A stretch of 64,000 bases of DNA from Anaerolineae bacterium (GTDB lineage: Bacteria > Chloroflexota > Anaerolineae > Aggregatilineales > Phototrophicaceae), in assembly GCA_022843745.1 (NCBI GenBank), contig JALHNB010000009.1:1-64000 (forward strand), written 5' to 3'. Of the stretch, positions 23,886 through 32,116 are shown one piece after another (the stretch's first letter is position 1; every line of letters begins with the position of its first letter). A program made the position numbers and the translations under genes. The notes under the pieces are model-generated. The model was not told the DNA's origin. It did not search any database and saw only the letters and a list, made by a program, of their open reading frames with translations.

Positions 23886-26516
23886 ATGTCGCAAGAAGTT
23901 ACCCCCCTACGCCAGCAATACCTGGACATCAAACGCGAATACCCGGATTGTATTCTGCTCTTTCGACTCGGCGATTTTTACGAGACATTTGATAATGATG
24001 CCGAAACCGCCGCCCGCGAACTCGACCTGACCTTAACGAGCCGTCCGATCAGCAAAGGTACGCGGATTCCGATGGCGGGTGTGCCGTATCATGCCGTCGA
24101 GAATTATATCGCGCGTTTGATCGAAAAAGGCTATCACGTTGCTGTTTGCGATCAGGTTGGAGAAGTCGGCGGCAAAGGGCCAGTTGACCGCGCAGTCACA
24201 CGAATTATTACCCCCGGCACGATCATCGAGCCAGCACTCCTGACGGAGAATCAAGCCAATTATCTGATGGCGGTGATGCCCATCGGCGATGTCGAAACGG
24301 GGCGCTGGAATAAAGCAGGCATCGCATATGTAGACATCAGCACCGGGGAATTTGCCGCTACCCAACTTGAAGGTGAGAACACAGGCGTACTTGTCCTCGA
24401 AGAAATGGCGCGACTCGCCCCGCGCGAAGTGATTATGCCGGAGAGTTGGGTCGAGCGCGGCGTATCGCTTCCCGGTGACACCCATCTGTCACAAATCGCG
24501 GATTGGCATTTTGAACATGACACCGCGCAGCAATTACTGACAACGCATTTTAAGGTGCGAACACTGGACGGCTATGGGCTAAAAGACATGGCAGCCGGAG
24601 TGTGCGCGGCAGGCGCGATTTTGCATTACCTGCGCAACACCCAGCGCAACAGTCTGGCACAGTTGACCGTTATCCGCGCCTACTCGACGGCTAATTTCAT
24701 GGTGCTGGATCAATTTACCCGCCGCAACCTGGAATTGACGGAAACGCTGCGCAGCCGCCAAATGAAAGGCAGCCTGCTCGACGTGCTGGATCGCACCGTA
24801 ACAGCAATGGGCGCACGTCTGCTGCGAACCTGGATAAATCAACCGCTTCTGGAGGTCAATCGCCTGAATGCACGGCTGGATGCTGTCGAAGCGCTCGCCG
24901 CCGATGCCGCCCTGCGAGAAGAACTGCATGAGGCGCTGCGGCGAATCTCTGACATCGAGCGTCTGACGAATCGGCTGCTCATCGGCAAGGCTGGCCCGCG
25001 TGACTTGCTGGCGCTGCGGGAAAGTCTGGATTCTGTGCCAGCAATTCAAAATCTGATCGCCTCGATTCCGATTCTGAAATCGCTCAAATTTGACCCCTGT
25101 GCAGAGGTAAACGACCATGTTGGGCGTGCCATCAGCGATGAGCCACCTGCTACACTCAATAATATCGGCAGTATTCGCGCTGGATATTCGCAAGAATTAG
25201 ATGGCATCATGGCGGCAACCCGCGATGCCCGCGAATGGATCGCTAATTTAGAGGCCGTTGAGCGCAAACGCAGTGGCATCAGTACCCTCAAGGTCGGCTT
25301 TAACAAAGTGTTTGGTTATTACATTGAGGTCAGCCGCGCCCAGCAAAATAATGTCCCATCCGATTACATTCGCAAGCAAACACTGGTCAACGGCGAGCGT
25401 TTTATCACGCCGGAACTCAAAGAATATGAAACGCTCGTTTTGAATGCCGAGGAGCAAATTCTTGATGTCGAACGGCGGCTGTTCGAGGAGTTATGCCGCG
25501 ATTTAGGCTTATCGGCCTCACGCCTCATTAACACGGCGAAGGCGATTGCCCATCTTGACGCTTTTTTATCGCTGGCGGAAGTTGCCGTGCGTGAAGGCTA
25601 TATCCGGCCTACGCTCACCGAAAATGACCTGCTGATTATCCGCGCAGGCCGTCACCCTGTCGTCGAAAAACTGCTGGATGGCAGCACACGCTATGTCCCC
25701 AATGAGACACATTTTGATACCATGTCGCGCGTTCACATCATCACCGGGCCGAATATGTCCGGCAAATCGACCTATATCCGGCAGGTTGCGCTCATTATTC
25801 TCATGGCGCAAATCGGCAGTTTTGTCCCGGCGGATGAGGCGACAATCGGGCTGGTTGACCGCATCTTCGCCCGTATCGGCGCTCAGGATGAGATTCACGC
25901 CGGGCAAAGCACGTTTATGGTCGAAATGGTCGAAACGGCGCGTATCCTCTCCGGCAGCACCCCGCGCAGCCTGCTCATTCTGGACGAAGTGGGGCGCGGC
26001 ACATCGACCTATGATGGGTTGGCAATTGCCCGCGCGGTGATCGAATATATCCACAACAACCCGCGCCTGAACTGCCGGACGCTGTTCGCCACGCATTATC
26101 ACGAACTAACTGAGATGCCCAATATCTTGCCCCGCACCCGCAATTTCAACGTGGCGGTGACGGAAGAAGGCGAGGATGTCGTATTTTTGCATCGTGTTAT
26201 TCCCGGCGGTGCAGACCGGAGCTACGGTGTCCACGTCGCGCAGTTGGCGGGAATGCCGCGTCCGGTGGTCGAACGCGCACGTGAACTGCTCAAACATCTC
26301 GAAGATCAGGGCAGCCATTTCAAACTCCCAATCGCTGCGCCCCCTCCACCTGCCTCACCCAAGCAAAAAGCCAAAGAAGACGCTGGGCAAATACGCCTGT
26401 TCCAGGAGACAGTCAACCCGGCTGTGGAGACGCTGCGTAGACTGGAAGTGGACAATCTCAGCCCCCTGGAAGCACTGACCAAGCTCTACGAGTTGAAGCG
26501 CATGGCTGGGCAGTAA
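23886..26516 (+). CDS. mutS: DNA mismatch repair ATPase MutS
   Basis: An 876-residue MutS that binds mispairs and recruits MutL. The mismatch-binding domain I starts at residue 5, and FRLGDFYETF carries the Phe-x-Glu pair that contacts mismatched DNA. Connector, lever and clamp domains follow. The ATPase domain has Walker A GPNMSGKST (about 620-628), the signature region DEIHAGQSTFMVEM, Walker B LLILDEVGRGTSTYDG and the conserved ATHYHEL. A C-terminal region reads like the MutS dimer/tetramer tail. RBS CGGAAAGAG precedes the ATG. No mutL is in the window. Confidence 0.97.
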   Translation: MSQEVTPLRQQYLDIKREYPDCILLFRLGDFYETFDNDAETAARELDLTLTSRPISKGTRIPMAGVPYHAVENYIARLIEKGYHVAVCDQVGEVGGKGPVDRAVTRIITPGTIIEPALLTENQANYLMAVMPIGDVETGRWNKAGIAYVDISTGEFAATQLEGENTGVLVLEEMARLAPREVIMPESWVERGVSLPGDTHLSQIADWHFEHDTAQQLLTTHFKVRTLDGYGLKDMAAGVCAAGAILHYLRNTQRNSLAQLTVIRAYSTANFMVLDQFTRRNLELTETLRSRQMKGSLLDVLDRTVTAMGARLLRTWINQPLLEVNRLNARLDAVEALAADAALREELHEALRRISDIERLTNRLLIGKAGPRDLLALRESLDSVPAIQNLIASIPILKSLKFDPCAEVNDHVGRAISDEPPATLNNIGSIRAGYSQELDGIMAATRDAREWIANLEAVERKRSGISTLKVGFNKVFGYYIEVSRAQQNNVPSDYIRKQTLVNGERFITPELKEYETLVLNAEEQILDVERRLFEELCRDLGLSASRLINTAKAIAHLDAFLSLAEVAVREGYIRPTLTENDLLIIRAGRHPVVEKLLDGSTRYVPNETHFDTMSRVHIITGPNMSGKSTYIRQVALIILMAQIGSFVPADEATIGLVDRIFARIGAQDEIHAGQSTFMVEMVETARILSGSTPRSLLILDEVGRGTSTYDGLAIARAVIEYIHNNPRLNCRTLFATHYHELTEMPNILPRTRNFNVAVTEEGEDVVFLHRVIPGGADRSYGVHVAQLAGMPRPVVERARELLKHLEDQGSHFKLPIAAPPPPASPKQKAKEDAGQIRLFQETVNPAVETLRRLEVDNLSPLEALTKLYELKRMAGQ

Positions 26517-26551
26517 ACGGGTATAATTGTGAGAATAAGAGAGGAAATGAT

Positions 26552-26860
26552 ATGAGCGCACAACGAAAATCATTAGAGCAACTGGTGAAGGAATTGCCGC
26601 CTGAATTAGAGGGCGAAGTGACCGATTTTGTACTGTTTTTGCTGGAGAAACGCACAAAATTTCAAACTCAATTGGATTCGTCTACTGACAGCGATAGCCC
26701 CTTACCAGGATCACCCGCGTTGTTAGCACAGCTTGCGCGGGAAGCCAACATCAACACGGGTGAAACCGATATATCCACGCGCAGCAGAGAAATTCTAGAA
26801 TCCGAATATGCTGATTACCTTACAGCCCAAATAAATGACCTGGACGATGATGCCAAATAG
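26552..26860 (+). CDS. DUF2281-like small protein, probable antitoxin
   Basis: A 102-residue acidic protein. The first 40 residues (SLEQLVKELPPELEGEVTDF followed by VLFLLEK) match the pattern of DUF2281/antitoxin-like proteins that usually precede a PIN-domain toxin. The C-terminal 60 residues are Ser/Asp-rich with little predicted structure. RBS AGAGAGGAAA precedes the ATG. The last codons overlap the start of a 20-codon stump that looks like the beginning of a VapC toxin (26850-26912), so this is probably the surviving antitoxin of a broken module. Confidence 0.65.
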   Translation: MSAQRKSLEQLVKELPPELEGEVTDFVLFLLEKRTKFQTQLDSSTDSDSPLPGSPALLAQLAREANINTGETDISTRSREILESEYADYLTAQINDLDDDAK

Positions 26861-26912
26861 AGCGCTTATCGATAGCAGTTTACAATTCTTATTTATCTGC
26901 TCATTTGACTGA
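26850..26912 (+). pseudogene. Truncated VapC-like PIN toxin stump
   Basis: ATG 26850 overlaps the end of the antitoxin-like gene and opens a frame of 20 codons, MPNRALIDSSLQFLFICSFD, ending at TGA 26910-26912. The N-terminal pattern A-L-I-D-S-S matches the first strand and first catalytic Asp of PIN-domain toxins. The other acidic residues are absent, so the product cannot be a nuclease. The sequence loses similarity within 20 bases of the stop of the convergent AT-rich gene, suggesting truncation by that insertion. Short length makes the family call tentative. Confidence 0.5.
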
Positions 26913-26931
26913 TACTTATTCTACTCCTACA

Positions 26932-28608
26932 CTAGGGGTGCCACTTTCTACCCATGCAAAGCTGTTTAGCAGCATCAAGCACACTTTCTGCTCGTCTAAT
27001 TAAAAATGTCTCGTAGTCTCCACTCGCCAAATCACTGTAGTTAATGTTATGTGATTTGAGACGATCTTTGATTTCTGACTCCCCTAACCCTAATGTACTT
27101 GCTTGCGATGCTTCAAGTAGATATTTGACTGGTTCTTTAGCACCAATCTTACGGTTTGTACGCCATTTAATGAGTGCGCAATTTAGTGCTCTATAGATTT
27201 GATCGTTACTATAGTTCTTGTCTGCTAGAAAATCTACGGGGTAGAGATGATGATACTCATACGCAGTATCGTACAAACTGTTTGTCATACTACCTTCATA
27301 AATATCCCTAGCTCCCCCATAGAGTGAAATACAAAGAATGGCGCGAGCCAATCTGTCACGCTTTTTGGGCCATCCAACTTGTTTGAGTTCCTCAACTTCA
27401 GGTAATTTTACGTTATCATTAAAAATTGGCACATCCTCTGATATACCCGTGCCATTAATCACCTTCTTCAAGGCTCTATAATCTTGTAATGCCGCACTAG
27501 CAGCGGCCTTTTCATATCGATTAGTGAAAAACGCTCGCCAGATATATTTTCTGAGCAGTGTATAAATACTTCCACGTCTATTAGGATCATCAGGTATTGC
27601 TGCAAAAAGAGCAACCAGTGGCGCAAGAACAGCGATTGTCGGCAATCTCTCACCATCTAAGATGCGCTCATCCATCAGAAATTTGACTGTTTCCTTAACT
27701 CCATTAGTCAGTGCATCCCAATTTGCAATTACTTTGGCATAATCATCTATACCTGAATATCCGCTTTCGTTTGGGGGGCGATCTAATATTAAGGCTGATG
27801 CAGTAAGAACCAAATCAGATGGTTCGATATAAGATTTAATTTGTGGGGCTGCACTTTCTAATGCTCTTAATCGCTCATGCAACGACTCTCCAGTTGATTG
27901 CTCAACCTGAGCCACAATTATGTCGAAAGCGCTTAAACGTACAAGGCGCGTGTTCATCTTAACAAAAACGTTAATTACAGTAGGCTTATCCGTACCTACA
28001 GACAAAAATAAAAATGGTAAATTAAAAGTTTTAACACTATCTCTAAAGGGTTGCGCTCGCTTCTCTATTTGGCGTGCTACCGTTGCATCTCCAGCAGATG
28101 CAATATCAGCCCAATCAGATAATTCGTCCCGAGCATCATCATCAGGACGTAATAACCTAACAGGGATTAGTCCTTGCTTCCAAAGTTCTTGAGGATTATC
28201 TAACCAAATAGGATAACGTTTACCATTTTTTTCCCAACGACTTTCCGCTATAATTTGAGGACTTTCATCTCCTTCTATATCCAACAAATATACTTTATCT
28301 GGATAATTGTCGTTCAGACTGCGCCACAGAGCTGTTAGCCTTTGTTGCCCATCAAGTAATAGCTCGGCAATCCTTTCACCGTTTTCTGGCGCACCTTGAA
28401 GTGGTCGCGAAACAAAAGGAATAGTATCACCAACCTCAAGTACCAATACTGAACCCGCAGGTAGACCTTTAAAAACTGTAGTAAGTAAATCAGAAACTTC
28501 TCTTGGCCCCCAAGCTTCGAATCGTTGGAAACGAGGTAAAACTACTTGATGAGTATTTATTCTATTCAGCCATTCGCCCAAAAACCTATCACGAGCTTCA
28601 ATTGTCAT
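26932..28608 (-). CDS. DUF262 protein with C-terminal DUF1524/HNH-like motif
   Basis: A 558-residue protein. The N-terminal DUF262 domain (residues 1-250) has the ParB/Srx-type signature LLLDGQQRLTAL (84-95) and VVLPRFQRFEAWG. Near residue 452 a DUF1524-like motif appears, EYHHLYPVDFL, followed by an Asn-rich segment (LNCALIKWRTNRKIG), as in GmrD-type HNH nucleases. By family knowledge such proteins are NTP-dependent nucleases of type IV restriction systems. The gene is distinctly more AT-rich than its neighbours, stands alone on its strand and flanks a broken toxin-antitoxin pair, so horizontal gain is likely. RBS AAGGAAAA precedes the ATG. Confidence 0.85.
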   Translation of the reverse strand: MTIEARDRFLGEWLNRINTHQVVLPRFQRFEAWGPREVSDLLTTVFKGLPAGSVLVLEVGDTIPFVSRPLQGAPENGERIAELLLDGQQRLTALWRSLNDNYPDKVYLLDIEGDESPQIIAESRWEKNGKRYPIWLDNPQELWKQGLIPVRLLRPDDDARDELSDWADIASAGDATVARQIEKRAQPFRDSVKTFNLPFLFLSVGTDKPTVINVFVKMNTRLVRLSAFDIIVAQVEQSTGESLHERLRALESAAPQIKSYIEPSDLVLTASALILDRPPNESGYSGIDDYAKVIANWDALTNGVKETVKFLMDERILDGERLPTIAVLAPLVALFAAIPDDPNRRGSIYTLLRKYIWRAFFTNRYEKAAASAALQDYRALKKVINGTGISEDVPIFNDNVKLPEVEELKQVGWPKKRDRLARAILCISLYGGARDIYEGSMTNSLYDTAYEYHHLYPVDFLADKNYSNDQIYRALNCALIKWRTNRKIGAKEPVKYLLEASQASTLGLGESEIKDRLKSHNINYSDLASGDYETFLIRRAESVLDAAKQLCMGRKWHP

Positions 28609-28723
28609 ACGCTTTTCCTTGTATTAGAGGAAATAAATTATGAAAATAAGTTTACACTAAAATATATTTTCAATGACATTAAGGTAAATATCAGCATCAC
28701 TTACTCTACCCAATAAGGAAAAT

Positions 28724-30052
28724 CTAGGGGTTATAGACCTGAATACGGCGGTTGGGCTGGCGCTGTGCGAGGCGCTCCATACTGCGCTGAACCTGCGCGA
28801 CAATTTCGGCTTTATCCAGTGTCAGCAGTTCACGATCTTTCATCACGATTTTGCCGTCAACGATCACCGTTTGAACATCGCTGGCGCGAGTGTTGTAAAC
28901 CAGACTGGCGGTGATGCTGTGCAGCGGTTGATGGTGCATCCCATTCAGATCAACTAGGATAATATCCGCGAGATAACCCGGCTCCAGCGCACCGATCTGA
29001 TCGGCCATGCCCATTACTGTGGCGCTGCCCCGCGTGGCAATATTTAAAGCTTCAGGGATCGTCATCACTTCGGGCGATCCATGTCGATCCTTTTGCAGCA
29101 TTGCCATGAGACGCAGCGACTCGAAAATATCGAGCGTGTTGTTGCTTACCGCGCCATCCGTCGCCAGACCAACTGCGACACCTGCTTGTCGAAGTTCCGT
29201 CACAGGTGTCATGCCCATCGCCAGCTTCAGATAGGTTTTTGGCGCACAGGCCACACCTGTTGGATAACGCGAAAGCAGTTCAATATCTTCGGGCAACAGA
29301 CCACAGCCGTGCGCGAGAATCACAGGCAAATCGAGGATACCCGTTTGCTGTAAGACCTGTATCGGCGTTAGCCCGCGTTTTTCCAGGCTGGCGCGGGTCT
29401 GCCCCATCTCCTCCGAAGCGTGAATATGGATGCCAACGCCAAGTTCGGCGGCTTTTTTAGCGCTGGCACGTAAAAATTCGTCGTCGCAAGTGTACGGCGC
29501 GTGGGGAGCCATGATCGTGCGGATTCGTCCGTTCGCTGCGTTTTGCCAACGCTGCACAAACTCGCCCGTTTTTTCGATCATTTCCAGGCCATTACTGCTG
29601 AACATTGCCCAGCCCAACAGCGCACGTGTTCCAGCTTTTTCGACAGCTTGCGCCGCCTCGTCCATATAAAAATAATGGTCAGCTACCGTCGTCACACCCG
29701 CTTCGATCATCTCCGCGAGGCCAAGCTGCATCCCCCAGTAGACATCCTCAGCCTGCAAATTACTTTCCAGCGGCCACATATAGTCATTGAACCATTTTTC
29801 AATCGACACATCCTCAGCCAGCCCGCGAAAAATGACCATCGGCACATGAGAATGTGTGTTGATAAGGCCGGGCATCGCCAGCATCCCTTTCGCGTCGATC
29901 ACCATGCGAAAATGCGACTCATCAGCCTGCCCTGTCGGCTGGATCGCCTCAATGCGATTGCCTCGCACGAAAATATCATGTTGCGGTAAAATGGCGGTTC
30001 GCGAAGCACCTGTTTGTAGAATTTTGCAATTTTTGATTAACAAATCGCTCAT
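28724..30052 (-). CDS. Amidohydrolase, MtaD/SsnA-type deaminase
   Basis: A 442-residue metal-dependent hydrolase of the type that deaminates 5'-methylthioadenosine, S-adenosylhomocysteine or related purines. Metal ligands are visible in PGLINTHSHVPM, GIHIHASEE, PVILAHGCG and GLATDGAVSNNTLD. The flanking beta domain (DLLIKNCKIL ... GYLADIILVDL) is typical. The start at 30052 gives MSDLLIKNC with GGAG 7 bases upstream; an ATG one codon earlier is also possible. It diverges from the sucrase/ferredoxin-like gene with only about 35 bases between starts. Confidence 0.88.
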   Translation of the reverse strand: MSDLLIKNCKILQTGASRTAILPQHDIFVRGNRIEAIQPTGQADESHFRMVIDAKGMLAMPGLINTHSHVPMVIFRGLAEDVSIEKWFNDYMWPLESNLQAEDVYWGMQLGLAEMIEAGVTTVADHYFYMDEAAQAVEKAGTRALLGWAMFSSNGLEMIEKTGEFVQRWQNAANGRIRTIMAPHAPYTCDDEFLRASAKKAAELGVGIHIHASEEMGQTRASLEKRGLTPIQVLQQTGILDLPVILAHGCGLLPEDIELLSRYPTGVACAPKTYLKLAMGMTPVTELRQAGVAVGLATDGAVSNNTLDIFESLRLMAMLQKDRHGSPEVMTIPEALNIATRGSATVMGMADQIGALEPGYLADIILVDLNGMHHQPLHSITASLVYNTRASDVQTVIVDGKIVMKDRELLTLDKAEIVAQVQRSMERLAQRQPNRRIQVYNP

Positions 30053-30087
30053 CATATTTCTCCACATATCGAGATGATTTTACCACC

Positions 30088-31014
30088 ATGACAGACACGA
30101 TACCTGATTTTCTCTGCTCAACACTCTCGCTCGACTCTCATGAACAGCTTTTTGGCTCTGCATCCACCAATGATGTCTGGTTTTTGCTGGAATACAGCCG
30201 TCCCTGGGGCGCGAAAGTGCTGCCAGAAAGCGACCTGCCGGACTCGATCAAGTTAGCGCTCAACGGCTATCTCAGCGCAACGCCGAAATCCAATCTTCTG
30301 TTCATCAAGCAGCAGTTCAGGCACATTGAGGGGATCACATTTTATGTGGCACTCACGCGCGAAACTGACCCTCAGTTGTATGAGTTTCACCTCGAAAGTT
30401 ACGACGACCTGCTGGCACTCGATATTCCAGCGATTGTATCCGGCGATGCGGCCTACGATGACCACATCACCAACGAGCCACTTTTTCTGATTTGCACCAA
30501 CGCGCGGCGCGACCAATGCTGCGCACGTTTAGGTTTGCCTGCGTACAAAACAATGGTCAATAAGGCGGGAAGTCGGGTATGGCAGTGTTCACACCTGGGC
30601 GGGCATCGTTTCGCGCCAACCGCCCTGTTTTTGCCGGATGGGGTCAATTATGGACGCTTCCAGGCCGACGACATCGGGCAGATCATGAGTGACTACGAGC
30701 AAGGCATCATCCAGCTCGATTATCTGCGTGGACGGGTTTGCTATGACAGCGCGGCGCAGGCAGCCGACTACTTTCTACGAGCCGAAATCGAAGTGGGAGA
30801 AATTGACGGCTTAAAACTGGTCAACACGCAGGTGATGGAAAAAGATAGCTGGCTGGTACAGTTCGAATCGCCCGCCGAGAAAACCACCTACAGCGTTCAC
30901 GTACAAAAGCTCATGACCGAAATCGAAACGTTTACAAGCTGCGCCGCGACGGAAAAAGTGCCGATGTGGAAATATCGCCTGATTGCGTTGAGCAGTGTTC
31001 CCAATTCAGCTTAA
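30088..31014 (+). CDS. Sucrase/ferredoxin-like family protein
   Basis: A 308-residue protein of the Suc_Fer-like family, whose members have a thioredoxin-like fold and may bind a [2Fe-2S] cluster. Diagnostic blocks are WFLLEYSRPWGAKVL near residue 30, LICTNARRDQCCARLGLPAY (about 131-150) and QCSHLGGHRFAPTALFLP (about 170-187) with conserved Cys and His. Physiological role is not established. It shares a very short divergent gap with the amidohydrolase gene, so at least one of the two must use a promoter inside the other or a near-leaderless start. Confidence 0.88.
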   Translation: MTDTIPDFLCSTLSLDSHEQLFGSASTNDVWFLLEYSRPWGAKVLPESDLPDSIKLALNGYLSATPKSNLLFIKQQFRHIEGITFYVALTRETDPQLYEFHLESYDDLLALDIPAIVSGDAAYDDHITNEPLFLICTNARRDQCCARLGLPAYKTMVNKAGSRVWQCSHLGGHRFAPTALFLPDGVNYGRFQADDIGQIMSDYEQGIIQLDYLRGRVCYDSAAQAADYFLRAEIEVGEIDGLKLVNTQVMEKDSWLVQFESPAEKTTYSVHVQKLMTEIETFTSCAATEKVPMWKYRLIALSSVPNSA

Positions 31015-31022
31015 CAAAAAAA

Positions 31023-31046
31023 CAGGGCGACTCGTGAGTCGCCCTG
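31023..31046 (-). terminator. Hairpin terminator between convergent genes (palindrome copy 2)
   Basis: CAGGGCGACTC (31023-31033) pairs perfectly with GAGTCGCCCTG (31036-31046) around a two-base loop. On the minus strand it is followed by a run of seven T, giving a good intrinsic terminator for the DUF1385 gene; on the plus strand only AAAAG follows. The arms resemble the dispersed palindrome family. Confidence 0.78.
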
Positions 31047-31075
31047 AAAAGATTCAATTCAAAATATGCCCGTTG

Positions 31076-32104
31076 CTAATCGCCGCTTGGCGCTAATGTT
31101 GGCGAGACGGCTTCCGGCCTCGGCGCGGGGATAACGGCTTCTTCCTCGCCGATAAGCTTCTCCGAAACCAGTACGCGCTTAAAGGCCACAATCGCGACCT
31201 CGATCATGTGCAGTTCCGGCTGGCGGGTCGTCAGATGTTGCAACGCCAGATTAGGCTTGACGATCAGTCGGATAATCGGGTTGTGCATATTACGCGCCGT
31301 GAACTGGATCAGTTCGTAAGCGATCCCGGCGATCACTGGAATTAAAATGATGCGCGAAAGAATCAGCAGTAAAAACGGCGGACGACCAAACAGGGAAAAA
31401 ACGAAAATACTGACGAAAGCGACGGTCAGTAAGAAGGCTGTTCCGCAGCGGGGATGCTCAATCGGATACTTCGCGACGATTTCGGGTGTCAGTTCCGCGC
31501 CCGCTTCGTAAGCGTTGATCGTTTTATGCTCCGCGCCGTGATAGCCAAACAAGCGCTTGACATCAGGGATGCGCCCGATCAGCCAGATATAGCCGATCAG
31601 AATTGCCAGTTGGATGACGCCTTCGATGAGATTGATAATCAACGGGCCAGCATCAAACTGCGAACCAGAAGCGCCTTCCACCGTATAGGAAGTGCTTAAG
31701 CCCAAAAGATGGCCGATACCTGTTGCAGCAGTCGTCGGCAGCAGGAAAAACAAGCCAATACCGAGCAGAAGCGAAAAAGCGATGGTCGCCCAACCAATCG
31801 GGCCATTGAAGTTGATTTCCTCTTCTTCTTCACCCAGCGCGACATCCGCCGCCCACATGAGCGCACGTGTTCCCAGACCAAGCGCATCATACAGCCCGAC
31901 AACGCCGCGCACAAACGGGGTCTTGATAATCCGGCCACGATAGAGCCTGCGATTGAGTTCCGTCTCATGGACAACGATCTGTCCATTGGGATCGCGCACG
32001 GCCACAGCCGCCGTATGCGCACCACGCATCATCACACCCTCGATAACTGCCTGACCGCCATACGAAAATTTCATCGGACGCGGGGCTGCTTGTTGTTCTT
32101 CCAT
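31076..32104 (-). CDS. DUF1385 (YqhQ-like) membrane protein
   Basis: A 342-residue polytopic membrane protein of the DUF1385 family. The family signature YGGQAVIEGVMMRG is at residues about 15-28, followed by transmembrane segments around 95-125 and 150-175. The cytosolic loop with HGAEHKTINAYEAG and HPRCGTAFLL and two further helices (about 225-270) are also present. The role is unknown; the conserved His/Glu/Cys motifs suggest metal or redox chemistry. ATG 32104 is preferred over the TTG two codons earlier because AGGAG is spaced 9 bases from it. It lies 12 bases downstream of the glycosidase gene, probably in the recJ transcript. Confidence 0.9.
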   Translation of the reverse strand: MEEQQAAPRPMKFSYGGQAVIEGVMMRGAHTAAVAVRDPNGQIVVHETELNRRLYRGRIIKTPFVRGVVGLYDALGLGTRALMWAADVALGEEEEEINFNGPIGWATIAFSLLLGIGLFFLLPTTAATGIGHLLGLSTSYTVEGASGSQFDAGPLIINLIEGVIQLAILIGYIWLIGRIPDVKRLFGYHGAEHKTINAYEAGAELTPEIVAKYPIEHPRCGTAFLLTVAFVSIFVFSLFGRPPFLLLILSRIILIPVIAGIAYELIQFTARNMHNPIIRLIVKPNLALQHLTTRQPELHMIEVAIVAFKRVLVSEKLIGEEEAVIPAPRPEAVSPTLAPSGD

Positions 32105-32116
32105 TCCCAACGACTC

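Noticed and set aside
26932-28608. DUF262 gene considered part of a phosphorothioate (Dnd/Ssp) or multi-gene restriction system
   Set aside because: No dnd, ssp, brx or methyltransferase partner is adjacent; only the single gene is seen.
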